A stretch of DNA of 64,000 nt from an uncultured Roseibium sp. Lineage in GTDB: Bacteria > Pseudomonadota > Alphaproteobacteria > Rhizobiales > Stappiaceae. Positions 25,960 to 35,892 of this stretch are shown in pieces; the stretch's first letter is position 1, and the number at the start of each line of letters is the position of its first letter. Position numbers and translations under genes: made by a program. The stretch spans positions 310,001 through 374,000 of the forward strand of contig NZ_CANMFD010000004.1 of NCBI RefSeq assembly GCF_947496995.1, given 5' to 3'. The notes beneath the pieces are model-generated. The model was not told the DNA's origin. It made no database searches and saw only the letters and a program-made list of their open reading frames with translations.

Positions 25960-26961
25960 TCACGATCTCGACGGTGACGACGCGCGGCGGGATTTGGTGC
26001 GGTCGAGGCCGAGTTTGTGTTCGCGGTAGATGACGAAAACGCCTGCGGCAATGACGATCAGCGCACCGATCACCACTTCTGGAACCGGTATCTCCGAAAA
26101 GATCAGCCAGCCGACGATGATCGCCCAGAGCATGTTGACGTAGTCGAAGGGCGCGATGGTCGAGGCATCGGCGAACCGGTAGCTCTGCGTCAGCAGGATC
26201 TGGCCGACACCGCCGGCGAGACCGATCAGCAGCAGCAGGCCGGCCGTCTCCGCATCCGGGACCACCCAGGCAAATTCCGGAACGACAAGACCCAGCGGCA
26301 GGGTCAGCAGCGACAGAACTGTCGCCGATCCGGCGAACCAGGTGACGATGGTCGAGGTGCGTTCCGTCTCGCAGAGCTTGCGCACGGTGATCATGGCAAG
26401 CGCGCCGAAACCGGCGCCTGCCGTGCCCAGCAGCGCGCCGAGTGTGGAGGCATTGTCCAGTTCCTTTTCGCCCAGATGCGGCGACAGCACCACGAGAATG
26501 CCGAGAAACCCGATCACGACGGCGCTCCAGCGATAAATCCGCACCTGTTCCCCGAGCAGGAAAAACGCCAGCACCACCACAAACAGCGGCGTTGCGAAGC
26601 CGATGGCCGTGGCGTCCGGCAAAGGCAGCAGGTAAAGCGCGGTGAACGAACAGACCATGGCGGAAAGGCCGACGGTCGCGCGGGTCAGATGCCCTTTCGG
26701 ATTTTTCGTCCGGAAAGCCAGCACCAGTTCACCGCGCATGGCGACCATCAGCAGGACCGGGAACAGGCCGAAGAAATTTCGGGCAAATACCAGTTCGCCG
26801 ATGGGCACGGTGTCGGCGGCGATCTTGAGGGCGGTCGCCATCATGAAAAACGCGATGGTCGAGGCCAGTTTCAGCGAGATGCCGATCAGCGGTGCGTGCC
26901 GGGTCATGCCCGACTGCGCTGGCGGACCCGAAAAGCGGGACAATACGCTCCGAAGCGTCAT
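25960..26961 (-). CDS. DMT-superfamily transporter (EamA)
   Basis: A 333-residue membrane protein with ten predicted helices arranged as two EamA repeats. The first repeat ends ALYLLPLPDATAIGFATPLF and the second carries QSYRFADASTIAPFDYVNMLWA, both typical of the S-adenosylmethionine/metabolite exporter-like EamA branch. An extension of about 18 residues precedes an internal ATG at 26907, which may be the true start. Substrate unknown. It lies about 100 bases downstream of the SbmA-type gene on the same strand. A paralogue with the same motifs is at 34756. Confidence 0.8.
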   Translation of the reverse strand: MTLRSVLSRFSGPPAQSGMTRHAPLIGISLKLASTIAFFMMATALKIAADTVPIGELVFARNFFGLFPVLLMVAMRGELVLAFRTKNPKGHLTRATVGLSAMVCSFTALYLLPLPDATAIGFATPLFVVVLAFFLLGEQVRIYRWSAVVIGFLGILVVLSPHLGEKELDNASTLGALLGTAGAGFGALAMITVRKLCETERTSTIVTWFAGSATVLSLLTLPLGLVVPEFAWVVPDAETAGLLLLIGLAGGVGQILLTQSYRFADASTIAPFDYVNMLWAIIVGWLIFSEIPVPEVVIGALIVIAAGVFVIYREHKLGLDRTKSRRASSPSRS

Positions 26962-27063
26962 GCAGATCTTCCGCGGCCCGGCGCAGAAAGGTGTCTCACG
27001 CGGTGCGTCGGGCCGCAGAACCGCGAGGATCAGGTTGGGTAACGCCAGATCGGCGGCGCTGGT

Positions 27064-28326
27064 TTATGAACCCTCAGCCGGGTGGGAGACCGGTTCTCCC
27101 GCTCCGTCCGTCATCAGACTTTCCCGCTCGGCAATAGAGACCTCGAAGCCTTTCAGGCGTTTGTAGATGGAAAGCAGCTCGATGATCGTCGTCCAGGAAT
27201 TGACCAGATACTGAAACGAGGAGGACACCTGCCCGAAAGCGGTCAGGATCTGCTGGACAATGCCGTAAGTGATCGTACCGGCTACCATGGTTGGAACGAG
27301 AAGGAAATAGGTGAACAGGTTATCCGCCTGCAGGTAGACGCTGCGGGTGAGGTTGAAATAGAGGTAGTGAAAATAAAGCCGGAAATAGTTCCGCCGCACA
27401 TTGGAGAACAGCTCCTGAAGGGTGACCGGCTGCGCCCTGTGCTCGTGATCCTCACCGTAGACGAGTTCCTTACGATAGGCGGCCTCGACGCGCTGGTTGT
27501 GGAACTCCAGGCCCGGCAGCTTGATGCCGACCACCGCCAGGAGCACCGTCCCGAACAGCGACCACAAGATTGCCATCGTAAACAGGGGCGCCGGAATCTC
27601 GCCGATGATCGGCAGGGTCTGTACATAGCCGGACAGGGCGAACAGGACCGGCAGGAAGGCGATGAGGGTCATGACCGCATCGATCATGGAAACACCCAGC
27701 CCTTCCATGATCAGCGCGAAACGCATGGTGTCTTCCTGGATACGCTGCGAGGCCCCTTCGATGTGGCGCACATTGCCCCATTTGCTGACATAATAATCGT
27801 TCATCGCGGTGCGCCAGCGGAAGATGTAGTGGCTGACGAAAAACCGCGTCACCACAAACAGCGTCACGCTCAGGGAAACGATTTCCGCGAAGCTCAGCAT
27901 CAGGGAGTAGAAGTCTACCGCGGTGACGCCCTTGTCCCCCTGCAAGGCATTCTGCAGCGTGTCGCCGAAGGGCCGCCGCCAGTTGTTGATCGCCACCGAC
28001 ACCTGGACGGAAAAATAGGTCGTGAAGATGATCAGAGCCGATCCCCAGATCGACCAGATCTGCCAGGGGTGGTTCCGTGCCAGGAACGACCAGACCCCGC
28101 AGAATATTCCCGTACTGAGCGCGTAATAGACATAAAACCAGAGAAAGTCGGGCGTGATGAAGAAACTCAGGCCGACCGGTGGCAACACGTCCTCCGGCAT
28201 GGAGCCGAAACCGAGCGGTCCGCCGAGATCGTCGGCAAAGCCGTACCAAACAAGCACGGCGGCCAGGGACCAGATAACAGCGGAGGTAAAAAACAGGTGG
28301 GGTCTTGGAAAGAAGGACTTGAACAC
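27064..28326 (-). CDS. SbmA/BacA-family peptide transporter
   Basis: A 420-residue membrane protein of the SbmA/BacA family, proton-driven importers of proline-rich and NCR-type peptides and of very-long-chain lipid-related functions in rhizobia. It starts V(M)[12 protein letters not shown], matching the SbmA N-terminus, and contains the conserved [17 protein letters not shown] and [17 protein letters not shown] segments. No ATP-binding domain is fused, so it is SbmA-like rather than the ABCD-like BclA. The start codon is GTG at 28326; the open frame to 28440 upstream is not homologous. Confidence 0.85.
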   Translation of the reverse strand: MFKSFFPRPHLFFTSAVIWSLAAVLVWYGFADDLGGPLGFGSMPEDVLPPVGLSFFITPDFLWFYVYYALSTGIFCGVWSFLARNHPWQIWSIWGSALIIFTTYFSVQVSVAINNWRRPFGDTLQNALQGDKGVTAVDFYSLMLSFAEIVSLSVTLFVVTRFFVSHYIFRWRTAMNDYYVSKWGNVRHIEGASQRIQEDTMRFALIMEGLGVSMIDAVMTLIAFLPVLFALSGYVQTLPIIGEIPAPLFTMAILWSLFGTVLLAVVGIKLPGLEFHNQRVEAAYRKELVYGEDHEHRAQPVTLQELFSNVRRNYFRLYFHYLYFNLTRSVYLQADNLFTYFLLVPTMVAGTITYGIVQQILTAFGQVSSSFQYLVNSWTTIIELLSIYKRLKGFEVSIAERESLMTDGAGEPVSHPAEGS

Positions 28327-28544
28327 AGGGAGGATCCTGTTTCTGGAAAGAGGTGAATCGCGCCACACACGACAGGGAAAGCTCAGATTGCGGCAAGAAC
28401 CGGCCATTTCAAACGTATAATTGAAACAAACCACAGACACATTCGCGCGAGTTCGCTCTCAGGCGGAGACCGTCCCGGGCGGCTGGCAGATTTATCCGGC
28501 TGGAACGTGCTGATGGGTACGTAGCCCTTTTGCGAACGGCTCTT
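28327..28544. other. upstream region of the SbmA/BacA gene
   Basis: Non-coding stretch preceding the family A repeat; probably holds the minus-strand promoter of the transporter. I see no clear -35/-10 pair or RNA gene. Confidence 0.35.
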
Positions 28545-28615
28545 CAGACTGCTGACAAAAGCATGCTCTCACCGTCATCATCCCGGCAAAGCGCCGCGCG
28601 AACCGGGGTGATGAA
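28545..28615. repeat. partial MITE-like repeat (family A)
   Basis: CAGACTGCTGACAAA (28545-28559) is identical to the left end of the element at 35893. An internal hairpin of the same type (ATCATCCCGG with CCGGGGTGAT, about 28577-28613) follows. The right inverted end is not visible, so this copy looks truncated next to the terminator. Confidence 0.65.
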
Positions 28616-28636
28616 GGCGAGGTTATCGACAAACGA

Positions 28637-28659
28637 AGGCCGGCGTCCCGCGCCGGCCT
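28637..28659 (-). terminator. probable terminator of the CoxL-like gene
   Basis: AGGCCGGCG, five-base loop, CGCCGGCCT: a nine-base-pair stem 57 bases beyond the stop of the minus-strand gene. The T-richness is modest (TTCGTTTG on the minus strand). Confidence 0.5.
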
Positions 28660-28716
28660 CTGATTTTCGTATCAAGCGAATTTCCGCATCCAGACGCCTG
28701 GTATAGCCGGATGAAC

Positions 28717-31014
28717 CTAGCCTGCCGCCTGGATCGCGTCCCAGACCCGGAGCGGGGTTGCGGGCATATCGATCACCTCGGTGACCCCGGCTCCCTCCTT
28801 GAGGGCCATCTGCACCGCGTTCATCACGGAGGCGCAGCCACCGATGGACCCGGCCTCACCGGCCCCCTTGATGCCCATGGCGTTGGTCGTGGAAGGAATG
28901 TTGTGGGTTTCGAACTGGATATCCGGCAGATCGGCCGCACGGATCATCTGATAATCCAGCAAGGACGCCGTCAGCAACTGGCCCTCGTCGTCATAGACCG
29001 TGTGTTCGCACAGCGCCTGGCTGATCGCCGAGACCGTGCCGCCATACACCTGGCCGGCAAGCAGGATGGGATTCACGGTGACGCCGAAATCGTCAACAAT
29101 GACATAGTTTTCAACCGTGACATCGCCGGTCTCCGGATCGACCTCGACCTCGCAGATATGGGTGCCGTTGGGATAGGTCGCTTCGCTCTGGCTGACTTCT
29201 TCGCTGGCCTTGAGCGTTTCGCCCGACGAAGCCGCGATTTCGGCCAGCGTCACCTGCTGGTCGGTTCCCACGACACGCACGACGCCGCTTTCCAGTTCGA
29301 GATCCTCGATCCCGGCCTCGAGCTTGTCGGCGGCCAGCTCCTTGACCTTCTTGACCAGTGCAACGCTGGCATCGCGCACCGACGGCATGCCGATCGGGAT
29401 CGAACGCGATCCGCCCGTGCCACCGCCCTTGCGCACCCGGTCGGTATCGCCCTGGATGACCTCGATATCGTCGATGGATACGCCGAACTGTTCCGCCACG
29501 ACCTGGCTGTAGGCCGTTGCATGCCCCTGGCCGTTGGTCTGGGTGCCGATCAGCAGAGTCAGTCCGCCGTTCGCATCCAGCTCCAGCGTCGCTTCCTCGC
29601 TGCCGGGAAAGGCGCAGGCCTCGACATAGGAGCAGAGGCCGATGCCGCGGTATTTTCCTACAGCGGCGCTGGCGTCCTGGCGTGCCTTGAAGCCCGCCCA
29701 GTCGGCAACCTCCAGGGCCTTGTCCAGATGACCTGCAAAATCGCCCGTGTCGTACATGCGGCCGGTTCCGGTCGTATAGGGCAACTGCTCCGGCTTGATG
29801 AAATTCCGCTTGCGGATTTCCACCGAGCCGAGCCCGGTTTCCTCGCCGGCCTTTTCAATCAGTCTTTCGATGAGATAGGCCGCTTCCGGCCGCCCTGCCC
29901 CGCGGAAGGCGTCCGTCGGCACCGTATGCATGTAGACGCCTTCGACCTTGGCGAATACGGCCGGGATATCATAGAGCCCGGAGGTCATGGATGTGCCGAC
30001 AAAGGGAATGAACGGGCCGAACTGGTGCAGATAGGCGCCCATGGCGGCCTTCACGTCCACTCTCAGTCCGAGGATCCGACCTTCACCGTCCAGAGCCAGC
30101 TCCCCATGGCTGAGATTGTCGCGGCCATGGGCATCGGTGACGAAATGATCCATACGGTCCCCGGCCCAGCGCACCGGCAGGCCAAGCTCGCGGGCAGCAA
30201 TCATGGCCAGCGGATATTCGCGGTAGCAGAAGCCTTTTGTCCCGAAACCGCCACCGACTTCCGGCGTGATCACCTGCAGGTCTTCCTTGGGCAGATCCAG
30301 AATGCCGCAAATGGTGTCGCGCATGCCGTGACCGCCCTGGGTTCCCAGGGTCAGCTTGAAACGGCCGCTTTCGGAATTGAACTCGGCGACGCAGCCGCGC
30401 AATTCCATGTAGTTGGCGACGATGCGGTTGTTGACCAGATCGATCGAAACAATCTTGTCGGCCTGTGCGAAAGCCTCGGCGGTCTTCGCCTCGTCGCCCT
30501 GTCCGTACGTGAAGGAGACGTTGGAACCGAATTCGGGCCAGACCTGAACCGCGCCGGGAGCGAGCGCCTTTTCTATGCCGACAACCGCATCCAGCGGATC
30601 GTAGTCGACTTCCAACATTTCAGCGGCATTGCGGGCGATATCGAGACTGTCGGCGACAATGAAGGCAATCGCATCGCCCACATAACGCACCGTATCCGAA
30701 CACAGCACCGGCTGCTCGGGGATCGGAAAGCTCGTCCCGTCGATCTGCTTGGGCCGCCCCAGGCAGGGCATGGACCTGCCGGCAAGCTCCGCGCCGGTCA
30801 GGACCATCCGGACCCCGTCCATCGCCCGGATGTCGTCCACATTGCCAAGGCTTATCTTCGCGTGTGCCATGGCCGACCGCAGAACATAACTGTGGAGGCA
30901 TCCTTGCGGCGTGTAATCGCCGGTATAAATGCCGTGCCCTGTCAGGAGCGGCTCGTCTTCCTTGCGACGCAGTGGAGCGCCAACACCGAATTTCGGAGTG
31001 ACCATCTGGTTCAT
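28717..31014 (-). CDS. CoxL-like molybdenum hydroxylase large subunit (xanthine dehydrogenase family)
   Basis: A 765-residue molybdopterin-binding subunit. The active-site loop reads TDAFRGAGRPEAA, so it is the form II type (YRGAGR-like) and lacks the catalytic Cys loop of true form I CO dehydrogenase. Further signatures are GGGFGTKG and TQTNGQGHATAYSQVVAEQ, and the active-site Glu region GAGEAGSIGG near the C-terminus. Substrate unknown; form II members oxidise aldehydes, heterocycles or aromatic compounds. The usual FAD (CoxM) and [2Fe-2S] (CoxS) partners are not in the neighbourhood, so it must use subunits encoded elsewhere. The start could also be the ATG three codons in. Confidence 0.85.
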   Translation of the reverse strand: MNQMVTPKFGVGAPLRRKEDEPLLTGHGIYTGDYTPQGCLHSYVLRSAMAHAKISLGNVDDIRAMDGVRMVLTGAELAGRSMPCLGRPKQIDGTSFPIPEQPVLCSDTVRYVGDAIAFIVADSLDIARNAAEMLEVDYDPLDAVVGIEKALAPGAVQVWPEFGSNVSFTYGQGDEAKTAEAFAQADKIVSIDLVNNRIVANYMELRGCVAEFNSESGRFKLTLGTQGGHGMRDTICGILDLPKEDLQVITPEVGGGFGTKGFCYREYPLAMIAARELGLPVRWAGDRMDHFVTDAHGRDNLSHGELALDGEGRILGLRVDVKAAMGAYLHQFGPFIPFVGTSMTSGLYDIPAVFAKVEGVYMHTVPTDAFRGAGRPEAAYLIERLIEKAGEETGLGSVEIRKRNFIKPEQLPYTTGTGRMYDTGDFAGHLDKALEVADWAGFKARQDASAAVGKYRGIGLCSYVEACAFPGSEEATLELDANGGLTLLIGTQTNGQGHATAYSQVVAEQFGVSIDDIEVIQGDTDRVRKGGGTGGSRSIPIGMPSVRDASVALVKKVKELAADKLEAGIEDLELESGVVRVVGTDQQVTLAEIAASSGETLKASEEVSQSEATYPNGTHICEVEVDPETGDVTVENYVIVDDFGVTVNPILLAGQVYGGTVSAISQALCEHTVYDDEGQLLTASLLDYQMIRAADLPDIQFETHNIPSTTNAMGIKGAGEAGSIGGCASVMNAVQMALKEGAGVTEVIDMPATPLRVWDAIQAAG

Positions 31015-31186
31015 GAAACGGGACCTGCAGTTTTTGGGAAGATCTTCCCGGGAATGCCGAACACCAGGAGCGATGGCTCAATCATAGTGCGCAATGGCGG
31101 ATGAGGCCATATGACAATATCAGAACAATCGCATCAGGAAACCGGCCGACGGTAAAAAAACGCATATGAGCGCTCGTTGATCGACT

Positions 31187-32242
31187 CTAGATGATTTCAT
31201 CCTCATCGAACAAGGGGTCGGCGACAAGCTGCGAGGCAAGACTGTCGAGCGTCAGTTCCGCATCGTATTTCTCGCTGACATCGGCGATATGAAACAGGCC
31301 GTCGCCTTCATTGACGACAGGCAGGTTCGAGCGTCCAACAATCAGCCCGCCGTAGTCCGCGACAACATTCCGGTCGATCTCGCCGAACGGATCGGAGACA
31401 ATTCCCAGCAGCATTTGCGGCTCCACGACATCACCGGTCGACTTGAACGGCCTGAGAAGACCGCCCGCCGGGGACCGGACCCAATAGCTGGACTTGGTCA
31501 GGATGGAACGGACCTTCGGCCGGGTGATGCCCTTCGGCCCAAGCATCTTCAGCGTCCGCATCACGCGCAATATTCCCGAAACGCCGGCGCGAATGGACAT
31601 TTCGTCGAAACGCAGCCCCTCCCCCGCCTCGAACACCAGCACATCCTTGCCCTTGGACTGGGCCGCCTCGCGCATCGATCCTTCGCGAACCTTGGATGTC
31701 AGGATGACAGGGGCGCCGAAGGCCTTCGCAAGAACCAGGGTTTCGGGTTGCGACGGCGACACCCGGATCTGTGGCAGGTTGGTGCGGTGAACCGCCGCTG
31801 AATGCAGGTCTATTCCATAGTCGGCCCGGCTGACGATTTCCGTCATGAACAGGTTCGCAAGACGCCCTGCCAGCGATCCCTTCAGGCTGCCGGGGAAGGA
31901 TCGGTTCAGATCGCGTCGGTCCGGCAGGTAGCGGGAATGGTTGAGAAAACCGAAAGCATTGACGATCGGTATGACCAGCAATGTCCCCTTGAGCTTTTCC
32001 AGTTCCGGCGCTTCAAGCTGCGGCGCCTTGAGCAGCCGCCTGGCGATCTCCACCCCGATCACTTCGTCGCCATGGACCGCCGCACTGACGAACATCACCG
32101 GCCCGGGTTTGCGGCCGTGCAGCACATGCACCGACATGGTCACGGGCGTATGATCGGAAAGGACACTGACGGGCAAGTCCACCGTGCGCCGGGTTCCCGG
32201 CGCCACGACATGTTCACCGATGTGGAATGAGCTGGCCGGCAT
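31187..32242 (-). CDS. succinylglutamate desuccinylase/aspartoacylase-family M14 protein
   Basis: A 351-residue zinc enzyme of the AstE/AspA branch of M14 carboxypeptidases. Zinc ligands are in AAVHGDEVIGVEIARRLL (HxxE) and the later His in YGIDLHSAAVH; the catalytic Glu is in VFEAGEG. A C-terminal beta-barrel (SYWVRSPAGGLLRPF, VVEPQMLLGIV) of the type seen in aspartoacylase-like proteins follows. It lies 54 bases after rimK in the same operon, suggesting it acts on glutamyl or related acyl-peptide bonds. Inferred role: processing or reversal of RimK products, or small-molecule desuccinylation. Confidence 0.8.
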   Translation of the reverse strand: MPASSFHIGEHVVAPGTRRTVDLPVSVLSDHTPVTMSVHVLHGRKPGPVMFVSAAVHGDEVIGVEIARRLLKAPQLEAPELEKLKGTLLVIPIVNAFGFLNHSRYLPDRRDLNRSFPGSLKGSLAGRLANLFMTEIVSRADYGIDLHSAAVHRTNLPQIRVSPSQPETLVLAKAFGAPVILTSKVREGSMREAAQSKGKDVLVFEAGEGLRFDEMSIRAGVSGILRVMRTLKMLGPKGITRPKVRSILTKSSYWVRSPAGGLLRPFKSTGDVVEPQMLLGIVSDPFGEIDRNVVADYGGLIVGRSNLPVVNEGDGLFHIADVSEKYDAELTLDSLASQLVADPLFDEDEII

Positions 32243-32296
32243 ATCTCACGATCTCGTTTCGTTGATCATATTCAGAAGCGACGAAGGCGGGTGACC

Positions 32297-33202
32297 TTAC
32301 CCGCGTCCCTTTGTCTTGGTTTTGCCCACCTGGGCGTTCTTTGCGAGAAAGGCAATGATCTTCCCGGCAACATCGATGCCGGTCGCCTTCTCCACGCCTT
32401 CCAGGCCGGGTGAAGAGTTGACTTCCATCACCACCGGCCCGTGGTTGGACCGCAGCATGTCGACGCCGCAAACGTTGAGACCCATGGACTTGGCCGCCCG
32501 GATGGCCGTCGAGCGCTCTTCCGGCGAGATCTTGATGGACGCGGCGCTGCCGCCGCGATGAAGGTTGGAGCGGAATTCCCCTTCCGCGCCCGTGCGTTTC
32601 ATGGCGGCGATGACCTTGCCGCCGACCACCAGTGCGCGGATATCGGTTCCACCGGCTTCCTTGATGAATTCCTGCACCAGAATATTCACGTTGGCGCCGC
32701 GGAAGGCCTCGATCACCGATATGGCCGAGCGTTCCGTATCTGCCAGAACCACCCCGATGCCCTGGGTGCCTTCCAGAAGCTTGATCACCACCGGCGCGCC
32801 GCCGGCTGTGCGCAGAACTTCCTCGGTCATCTTGGGGTCGTGGGCGAAAGTGGTCACCGGAAGACCGATCCCGTCGCGCGCCAGCAACTGCGTTGAGCGC
32901 AGCTTGTCGCGCGAGCGGCCGATGGCCACCGATTCATTCAGAGGATAGACCCCCATCATTTCGAACTGCCGCAGAACCGCAAGACCGTAAAAGGTGATGG
33001 ACGCTCCGATCCGCGGGATCACCGCGTCGAACCCGGTCAGCTTTTCACCGTTGTAATAGATTTCCGGCCGCCGCGAGGCGATGTTCATGTAGCACCGCAG
33101 TGTGTTGATGATCTCCAGTTCATGACCAGCCGTCTCCGCAGCTTCCTTGAGACGCCTGTGGGAATAGAGGTCGGGATTGCGCGCCAGCATTGCGATTTTC
33201 AT
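32297..33202 (-). CDS. rimK: RimK, ribosomal protein S6 glutamate ligase family
   Basis: A 301-residue ATP-grasp ligase. The N-terminal domain starts [18 protein letters not shown]. The grasp elements are [17 protein letters not shown] and [19 protein letters not shown], and the metal-binding end is [14 protein letters not shown]. RimK adds glutamate residues to the C-terminus of ribosomal protein S6 and can make poly-alpha-glutamate. Order on the minus strand: retropepsin-like gene, rimK, M14 gene. In Pseudomonas, rimA-rimB-rimK are linked; the small regulator RimA is not seen here. Confidence 0.88.
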   Translation of the reverse strand: MKIAMLARNPDLYSHRRLKEAAETAGHELEIINTLRCYMNIASRRPEIYYNGEKLTGFDAVIPRIGASITFYGLAVLRQFEMMGVYPLNESVAIGRSRDKLRSTQLLARDGIGLPVTTFAHDPKMTEEVLRTAGGAPVVIKLLEGTQGIGVVLADTERSAISVIEAFRGANVNILVQEFIKEAGGTDIRALVVGGKVIAAMKRTGAEGEFRSNLHRGGSAASIKISPEERSTAIRAAKSMGLNVCGVDMLRSNHGPVVMEVNSSPGLEGVEKATGIDVAGKIIAFLAKNAQVGKTKTKGRG

Positions 33203-33287
33203 CGAATAGGTCCTCTCGGTTCAATACCGCCATGCCGGCCGGCTCCGGGATCTTCCCGAAAACCTTCTTTCCGCCGGACAATGACAG

Positions 33288-33761
33288 TCAGTGTTTTGTC
33301 GCTACTGCGGGCTTGCCGGCCAGAAAGGACCGCCCCGCATCCACCAGGACCTTGTGCCGCCGGATGGCCGTGCGCCCGAGGATCATGTCGAAACCCATAT
33401 TCGCGCGGTTCGCCAGCGAAACATCCACATGCCAGTGACGGTCTCCCAGGTGCAGCAAGGTTCTGATGACGATCCGCCGCTCGGGAACACCGCTGGTATT
33501 CTTGATATCGCGCTCATCGTGGACCGGCACCTCAACCTTGAAATCCGCATGGTGACGGGAAGCAGGCACCTTGAAGCGAACCCATTTCACCCCGTCCCGC
33601 TCAAAGATTTCCTGGTCTTCCGCATGAAGCGCGGACGTGCGCGCGCCGGTATCGATCTTCGCCCGCATGTCGAAAACGCCCAGCTCCGGCAAACTGACGA
33701 CTTCACGCCAACCGACAACATCCGATGCGATTACGGCGCGAGCCTTTTTCAACCTTGTCAT
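33288..33761 (-). CDS. retropepsin-like RimB/RimK-LysX-associated protease domain protein
   Basis: A 157-residue protein of the ATP-dependent zinc protease/RimB family. The retropepsin-like active site is AKIDTGARTSALHA, with GFDMILGRTAI as the second conserved strand. It lies upstream of rimK (85-base gap) on the same strand, the arrangement seen in rimABK operons where RimB is a putative protease or modulator of glutamylated S6. The start has CAGGA upstream. Catalytic function for this domain is not settled. Confidence 0.8.
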   Translation of the reverse strand: MTRLKKARAVIASDVVGWREVVSLPELGVFDMRAKIDTGARTSALHAEDQEIFERDGVKWVRFKVPASRHHADFKVEVPVHDERDIKNTSGVPERRIVIRTLLHLGDRHWHVDVSLANRANMGFDMILGRTAIRRHKVLVDAGRSFLAGKPAVATKH

Positions 33762-33966
33762 TCATTGGAGTCCTGGCGGCACTTCCGGTCCGTGCGCCGA
33801 AATGCCCATCCTGAATGCGAGCATTACATGACGGTGACGCAAGCGCAATAAGGTTGCGGTTCGTCTCCGTTCATTCCACAAAGCCGAACCACCCGGACGT
33901 TCCATGCCTCCCCGCCTTGCGATCGACAGCGATAAAAAGAGCGTACGGCCCGGCTGCAAATCAGCC

Positions 33967-34554
33967 CTAGCGGGAATAGGGATTTTTCGCCAGCCTGTCG
34001 TCAGACAGGCTGCGACGGGTCTCCCGGGTCAGGTTCTCGATGGCATCCGCCAGGTGGACTTCCTGAATATTGTAGTCGCCGCGCGCCACCCTCAGCTTGT
34101 GGGCTTCCAGCATGACTTCGCCCATGAGCACGCCTGCGGGCGGGACGAACCGGTAGCTGGCAAGCTCGATCAGGAAACCAAGAGGGTCGCGGAAATAAAG
34201 CGAATCCATGAAACCGCGGTCGACGGGTCCGCTGTGGTCGATCCCGCGCGCGTCAAGCCGCTCCGCGATCTGCCGGAAGGTTGCCTGGGAAACATCGAGC
34301 GCAAGATGATGGACGCAGCCGGTTGCCTGGGGCGCAGGACTGGCATCCGGTGTGCGGTCTTCGCTGGTAAAGATGGTGATCAGCCGGCCGTCGCCCGGAT
34401 CGAAATAGAGATGGCTCTGCTCTGCATCGTCCAGATTTGGTTGTTCGAACACGAAAGGCATGCCCAGAAGCCCCTCCCAGAAATCGATGGATGTCTGCCG
34501 ATCGGCGCCGACCAGGGTGATATGGTGAATACCCTGGGTCTGGATCTTGCGCAT
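33967..34554 (-). CDS. VOC-family (glyoxalase/dioxygenase fold) protein
   Basis: A 195-residue vicinal-oxygen-chelate protein. Two beta-alpha-beta-beta-beta modules start at GIHHITLVGADRQTSIDFW and VHHLALDVSQATF; metal ligands would be the His at the start of each module and the Glu in FLIELASY. It has a 60-residue C-terminal extension beyond the two modules. Similar proteins include ring-cleaving dioxygenases and glyoxalase-like enzymes; the substrate is unknown. GGAGGGAGG lies close before the start. It is divergent from the DMT transporter gene. Confidence 0.75.
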   Translation of the reverse strand: MRKIQTQGIHHITLVGADRQTSIDFWEGLLGMPFVFEQPNLDDAEQSHLYFDPGDGRLITIFTSEDRTPDASPAPQATGCVHHLALDVSQATFRQIAERLDARGIDHSGPVDRGFMDSLYFRDPLGFLIELASYRFVPPAGVLMGEVMLEAHKLRVARGDYNIQEVHLADAIENLTRETRRSLSDDRLAKNPYSR

Positions 34555-34755
34555 TCCGGTCCTCCCTCCGCTGACTGCGTCATTGGATATTTAGGGTCAT
34601 CTCCGGCGGAAAGGCAAACGTCCGCCCCCTCTTCCCTTCTTCTGGAAATTCGCTAAGTTTGGTCCAATCACCTCCAACTGCCCGACCTGACTGACACTGT
34701 TTGCGATGCTCATTTCGCATCGCCCTTTCCAAAAGACTTCCGGGCCAGGACCAAC

Positions 34756-35757
34756 ATGGATATGCACCAGAAAGATCCGGAGCCGTCTCAGGCTGCCGGC
34801 GTTTCCGGCCCTCAGAAGGGCAATCGCCTTGCCAGGAAGTTCGCCGAAAAGACCGGACATCTGCCGTCCAACACCGTCGGCGCCATCTGGATCCTGCTGG
34901 CGGCGTTCCTGTTTTCAATCATGGTCACGCTGATCAAGTTTGTCGGTCAGGACCTCAGCGTCTTTCAGATCCTCCTCGTCCGGCAGGCGATCATGCTGGT
35001 GATCGTCGCACCGCAAATCCTCAGCGGTCTGCCCACCTCCCTGGCAACGCAACGGCCGGGTCTCCAGATTACCCGTATCGTTTTCGCGACAGCGGCCATG
35101 CTGTTCGGATTCACGGCCATCATCGAATTGCCGCTGGCCGATGCGACCGCGATCAGTTTCTCCAAGACCTTCTTCCTGACCATCTTCGCCATCTGGCTGC
35201 TTGGCGAAAAGGTCGGTGTACACCGCTGGGGCGCGACGATCGTGGGGTTCCTCGGGGTTGTGCTGATGCTGCGTCCCGACGGTGAAGGTCTGATCGATCC
35301 TTTTGCCCTGCTCGCCATCGCTGGCGCGGCCTGCGCCGGCATGGTGATGATCGTGGTGCGCATACTGACCCGGACCGACGCACCGGTCACCATCCTGACT
35401 TACCAGGCCTTCGGTGTCGGTCTGATCATGCTGGTCCCCGCAGCCCTCACCTGGCAGATGCCAACCCTGGTGGAATGGGGACTGCTGCTCCTGATCGGCA
35501 TCGTGTCCTGGGCCGCCCAGATGGCCAACATTCAGGCGTTCAAGGCGGGAGAGGCCACCGCCATCGCCTCCCTCGATTACACCCGGCTTCTCTATGCGAC
35601 GATCTTCGGTGCACTGGTCTTCAGCCAGTGGCCGCGGCTCGAAACGCTGATCGGAGCCGCCGTCATTATAGCCGCGTCAATCTACACCGTGCGCCGGGAA
35701 GCCAAACGCGGCCGCGAACTCGCCCGCGCCGCCGACGGGCGCGGGTACAACAACTGA
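34756..35757 (+). CDS. DMT-superfamily transporter (EamA), paralogue of the 25960 gene
   Basis: A 333-residue protein with a hydrophilic N-terminus of about 40 residues and ten membrane helices in two EamA repeats. The motif IIELPLADATAISFSKTFF in repeat one and FKAGEATAIASLDYTRLLYA in repeat two match those of the 25960 gene (same branch, clearly diverged). CCAGGACC precedes the ATG. Substrate unknown; exporters of amino acids or related metabolites are most common in this branch. Followed by both types of intergenic repeat, with no ordinary terminator. Confidence 0.8.
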   Translation: MDMHQKDPEPSQAAGVSGPQKGNRLARKFAEKTGHLPSNTVGAIWILLAAFLFSIMVTLIKFVGQDLSVFQILLVRQAIMLVIVAPQILSGLPTSLATQRPGLQITRIVFATAAMLFGFTAIIELPLADATAISFSKTFFLTIFAIWLLGEKVGVHRWGATIVGFLGVVLMLRPDGEGLIDPFALLAIAGAACAGMVMIVVRILTRTDAPVTILTYQAFGVGLIMLVPAALTWQMPTLVEWGLLLLIGIVSWAAQMANIQAFKAGEATAIASLDYTRLLYATIFGALVFSQWPRLETLIGAAVIIAASIYTVRREAKRGRELARAADGRGYNN

Positions 35758-35799
35758 AGAATTTCTTCGCTCAGAGTGGAAGGCAACAGGTTTGAAAAG

Positions 35800-35868
35800 C
35801 CGCCCCGGCCTTGAGCCGGGGCCTCGGCCGCCAAGTTTGGCAGATCCCGGATCAAGTCCGGGGTGGCG
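35800..35868. repeat. double-hairpin repeat (family B), copy 2
   Basis: GCCCCGGC CTTGA GCCGGGGC (35802-35822) followed by ATCCCGGA TCAAG TCCGGGGT (about 35844-35864). Same two-hairpin plan as 25855 and 57989. It follows the DMT transporter stop by about 40 bases and may act in transcript 3'-end stability. Confidence 0.6.
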
Positions 35869-35892
35869 CAATCAACAGCCATGCAGAGAGGC

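Noticed and set aside
28711..31104. 797-codon plus-strand frame
   Set aside because: Antisense to the CoxL-like gene whose motifs are intact.
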